From Tumebacillus_A lipolyticus (GTDB lineage Bacteria > Bacillota > Bacilli > Tumebacillales > Tumebacillaceae): a stretch of DNA of 64,000 nucleotides. The notes below the pieces were generated by a model. That model was not told where the DNA came from. It searched no databases and saw only the letters and a list, made by a program, of their open reading frames with translations. Where the stretch lies: positions 186,001-250,000 of the forward strand of contig NZ_JBHUIO010000008.1 of NCBI RefSeq assembly GCF_042682745.1, given 5' to 3'. Positions 61,456-64,000 of the stretch are shown piece by piece. A program made the position numbers and the translations under genes. Position 1 is the first letter of the stretch, and each line of letters begins with the position of its first letter.

Positions 61456-63963
61456 TTATCCTCTTGTGATCCCCGTCTTGGTCAGCTGACCGCGCGTGAC
61501 GCCGAGCTGGTTGGTCGCGTTGAGCGTCCGCCAGACGTGCGTGCCGGTCACTTCCCCTTCCAGCGCTTGGCGGTACAGCTTCAGCACCTCCTGCACGCGA
61601 TCGCCGTCCTCTTCGAGAAACTCGACGCGATAGGTGTTCACCCCGTACTGCAAAAACTCCTTCAAAAACTCGGCGCCCGACTGATCGACCGCGTTGTAGA
61701 CGGTGTTGCGGCAGCCTGTGTCGACGCGCACCGGATGCTCAAAATCGACGCGGTCGCGCAGCGACACGCGATGCTGCTCACAGACCTGTCCGCAGTTGGT
61801 ATAATCGGTGCCTTCTGACAGGAAGGTCGCGTAGACGCAATGCTCGGTGTGGAACATCGGCATGTGCTGGTGGATGACCACTTCGACTTTGCTCGCATCA
61901 GACTGGGAGAGCAGGTCGACCATCTGCTCGGTGTTCAGATCGTAGGAGGCGGTGATGCGGCTGATGCCCCGTTCGAGGAACAGGCGAGCCGCTTTGTGGT
62001 TGGCGATGTTCAAGGAGAAGTCGCCGATCAGCTCGATGCCCTCCGGCCGCTCCTGCTCATAGAAGTAGAGCGCCCCCGTGTTGCGGATGAGAATCCCGTC
62101 CGGCTTCGCTTTGATGATGTTCAGCAAGATCCCCCGCTCGCCAGGCATCAGGATGCGCGGTGTGGCCAGCGCGATCTTCTTGCCAGCCGCGCGCGCCACT
62201 TCGACCGCTTTCGGATAGTCGCGGACAAACTCAAAATCTGCGTAGATGTAGTCCACATCTGTCTTCCCCGCCGCTTCGATCTGCTCAAGCGAGCGGCAGA
62301 GCGCGATCAGATTGGCGGTGTCGCCCGTCGCCGGATCGACCGCCACCGTGTCTTCATAGACGTCGAGGTCGCGCTTTTGATAGGTGCGCGGCTCGATGCG
62401 CAGCTTGAGCAGCTCTTCGGCCGCCACCCGTCTCATCCGGTTCAATTCGGACATCGGGACGATCAGATCGCCGTCGAGGTCGAGATGCAGATCTCCCAGA
62501 TAGTACACCGTTCCGCCGAGACGACCCAGCTGGTCGCGCAACACCTCTTCGTTCAGCGGGCGCTTCATCGCTGTCTCCACCGCTTTTTCAGAGGCGACAG
62601 TCACCGTTTTTCCCGTGTTCACATCTGTCCAGATGCTCACCAGCGGCTCGCCGAGACGGCCGTGTACGGAGACATCGACCGGGAACGTGCGATACGGCTT
62701 CTCCGTCTCAAACGTTTTGCGCAAGCGGCGATCCAGCTCCGGATCGGAAGTGCGCCACACCTTATCGCCCACCTGAACCCGATGCAGATCGACATCGTTT
62801 CGGCCCATCACGATCTCGTACAGACCGCCTTCGACCTTGCCTTCGATCTTCTGCCCTTTGATGCGAATGTCATAGACGCGTCCGCCCTCTTCATCCTGCG
62901 TCGGATCGCCTGCGTCAAACACGATTCCATCCCCGCGCTTGAGCGGTGCTTGCAGATCGATCAGCAGCGCATCGCGGTACACTTTTTTCACCTGCCCGAG
63001 ATAGACGCCGCGCTTCTTGGGGAAGGTGCCGTCGACCAGCTGCTTGTGGTTGGTGCCCGACAAAAAGCCGTGCGTAAAACCGCGCGAAAAGCTCTGCTCC
63101 AGCTCCTGAATGTCGATCACGTTCGGATCGTACTGCTCCCCAGCAAAATAGGCGTCGATCGCTTTGCGGTATTTGGCGACCACATTGGCCACATATTCGG
63201 CCGACTTCAGCCGCCCTTCGATCTTGAACGAGGTCACTCCCGCCTCGATCAGCTGCGGCACCAGTTCGAGCGCCGCCAGATCTTTTGGCGACAGCAGATA
63301 GGCGATGTTGCCCATCTCTTTCTGCTCGTTCTCCACGATCATGTCGTACGGCAAGCGACAGGCTTGGGCGCACTCGCCGCGGTTGGCAGAGCGCCCGCCC
63401 CACATCTCCGACGTGAGGCATTGGCCGGAGTAGGAGACGCACAGCGCGCCGTGGACGAACACTTCCAACTCCTTCTCCGTCTCCGCAGAGATCTTCTCGA
63501 TGTGCTTGAGCGAGTTCTCCCGGCCGAGCACGACGCGCTCCAGATCATACGGCTTGACAAAATCGACCGCCTCCGCGGAGGTGATCGTCATCTGTGTCGA
63601 GCCGTGGATGGGGAAATCGGGCGAGATCTCCCGGATCAGCTTGACCAGGCCGAGGTCTTGGACGATCACTGCGTCCACGCCAGCATCGATGCAGGCATCG
63701 ATCAGCTCTTTCGCCTCTTCCATCTCGTTTTCGAAGACGAGAATGTTAAACGTCAAGAAGCCCTTCACGCCATACATATGTAAAAACTCCATGATCGCCG
63801 GCAGTTCGTCCATCAGGAAGTTGTGCGCTCGAGCGCGCGCGTTAAACTTCTCCACGCCGAAGTAGACAGCGTTTGCCCCGTTGGCCACCGCCGCCCGCAT
63901 CGCTTCCCAATTCCCCGCAGGCGCAAGCAGTTCGATATCTTCACGACTCAGGTCTTTTTTCAT
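61456..63963 (-). CDS. U32 peptidase family protein (RlhA/YrrO-like, with DUF3656)
   Basis: An 835-aa protein. The N-terminal U32 domain has LLAPAGNWEAMRAAVANGANAVYFG, SVSYSGQCL-type VSYSGQC and the Cys cluster GECAQACRLPY, which in RlhA-type proteins supports Fe-S-dependent tRNA or 23S rRNA hydroxylation. A middle DUF3656-like beta domain covers about 380-520. The C-terminal half is a second TIM-barrel-like region with four further Cys (EHCVYA, NCGQVCEQH, TGCRN). The length is about twice that of simple U32 proteins. ATG at 63963 with a ribosome binding site close to the window end. An RNA-hydroxylation role is inferred from family work. Confidence 0.88.
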   Translation of the reverse strand: MKKDLSREDIELLAPAGNWEAMRAAVANGANAVYFGVEKFNARARAHNFLMDELPAIMEFLHMYGVKGFLTFNILVFENEMEEAKELIDACIDAGVDAVIVQDLGLVKLIREISPDFPIHGSTQMTITSAEAVDFVKPYDLERVVLGRENSLKHIEKISAETEKELEVFVHGALCVSYSGQCLTSEMWGGRSANRGECAQACRLPYDMIVENEQKEMGNIAYLLSPKDLAALELVPQLIEAGVTSFKIEGRLKSAEYVANVVAKYRKAIDAYFAGEQYDPNVIDIQELEQSFSRGFTHGFLSGTNHKQLVDGTFPKKRGVYLGQVKKVYRDALLIDLQAPLKRGDGIVFDAGDPTQDEEGGRVYDIRIKGQKIEGKVEGGLYEIVMGRNDVDLHRVQVGDKVWRTSDPELDRRLRKTFETEKPYRTFPVDVSVHGRLGEPLVSIWTDVNTGKTVTVASEKAVETAMKRPLNEEVLRDQLGRLGGTVYYLGDLHLDLDGDLIVPMSELNRMRRVAAEELLKLRIEPRTYQKRDLDVYEDTVAVDPATGDTANLIALCRSLEQIEAAGKTDVDYIYADFEFVRDYPKAVEVARAAGKKIALATPRILMPGERGILLNIIKAKPDGILIRNTGALYFYEQERPEGIELIGDFSLNIANHKAARLFLERGISRITASYDLNTEQMVDLLSQSDASKVEVVIHQHMPMFHTEHCVYATFLSEGTDYTNCGQVCEQHRVSLRDRVDFEHPVRVDTGCRNTVYNAVDQSGAEFLKEFLQYGVNTYRVEFLEEDGDRVQEVLKLYRQALEGEVTGTHVWRTLNATNQLGVTRGQLTKTGITRG

Positions 63964-64000
63964 CTATTTCATCCTTCCTGTTGCTAGCTCTCTTCATAGC

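Noticed and set aside
61840..63783. 647-codon plus-strand open frame
   Set aside because: Antisense shadow of the U32 peptidase family gene, caused by high G+C at third positions.

Overview
This 64 kb window looks like a chromosomal segment of an aerobic, endospore-forming Gram-positive bacterium (Bacillota). The evidence is a gerA-type germinant-receptor operon behind a near-perfect sigma-G promoter, a cluster of small GerP-like spore proteins, YjcZ-like tiny sporulation proteins, a YmaF protein, strong GGAGG ribosome binding sites and many GTG/TTG starts. The core genes are G+C-rich and full of GATCG words. My best guess at family level is Alicyclobacillaceae (Tumebacillus-like). That is inference, because no 16S or other marker gene is present.

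Layout. 0-11 kb: Nudix hydrolase, polysaccharide deacetylase, acetyl-CoA hydrolase/transferase-family gene with a LytTR regulator, a 772-aa protein of unknown function downstream of an N-acetylmuramoyl-L-alanine amidase, MgtC, YmaF, a YjcZ-like micro-gene, and an SRPBCC/ArsR pair with twin palindromic operators. 11-24 kb: alkyltransferase-like protein, esterase-like protein and glycosyltransferase, three tandem YjcZ-like micro-genes, VOC and cupin proteins, NlpC/P60 hydrolase, catalase, and the gerA-type operon. 24-35 kb: a small membrane protein, a 1092-aa protein whose N-terminus resembles cargo of extracellular contractile injection systems (eCIS), a GIY-YIG pair, an ECF sigma/anti-sigma pair, a GNAT acetyltransferase, a 40-bp tandem repeat array, and a MerR/hydrolase operon.

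35-52 kb is a defence island, visibly richer in A+T than its surroundings. It holds a complete three-gene pPIWI-RE system (PD-(D/E)XK nuclease, DinG/XPD-like helicase with four cysteines suited to an Fe-S cluster, and a PIWI-RE protein), a decayed M3-like peptidase pseudogene, a YgjP-type metalloprotease, a full type I restriction-modification operon (hsdM-hsdS-hsdR plus a small accessory gene), and a DUF6236-like gene split by one in-frame TAG. A tRNA cluster forms its right border.

52-64 kb returns to core genes: two tRNA clusters (4 and 8 tRNAs) sharing a duplicated Leu-Gly-Lys block and flanking scoAB plus a GerP-like cluster with Hsp20; then the folate operon pabB-pabA-pabC, an RsmF-like rRNA methyltransferase, and a large U32 peptidase family protein.

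The most interesting items are the pPIWI-RE island, the eCIS-cargo-like 1092-aa protein far from any visible eCIS locus, a terminator-type hairpin recurring at three loci, the 40-bp tandem array, the amber-split gene, and a GerC-like protein that has lost its lipobox cysteine.
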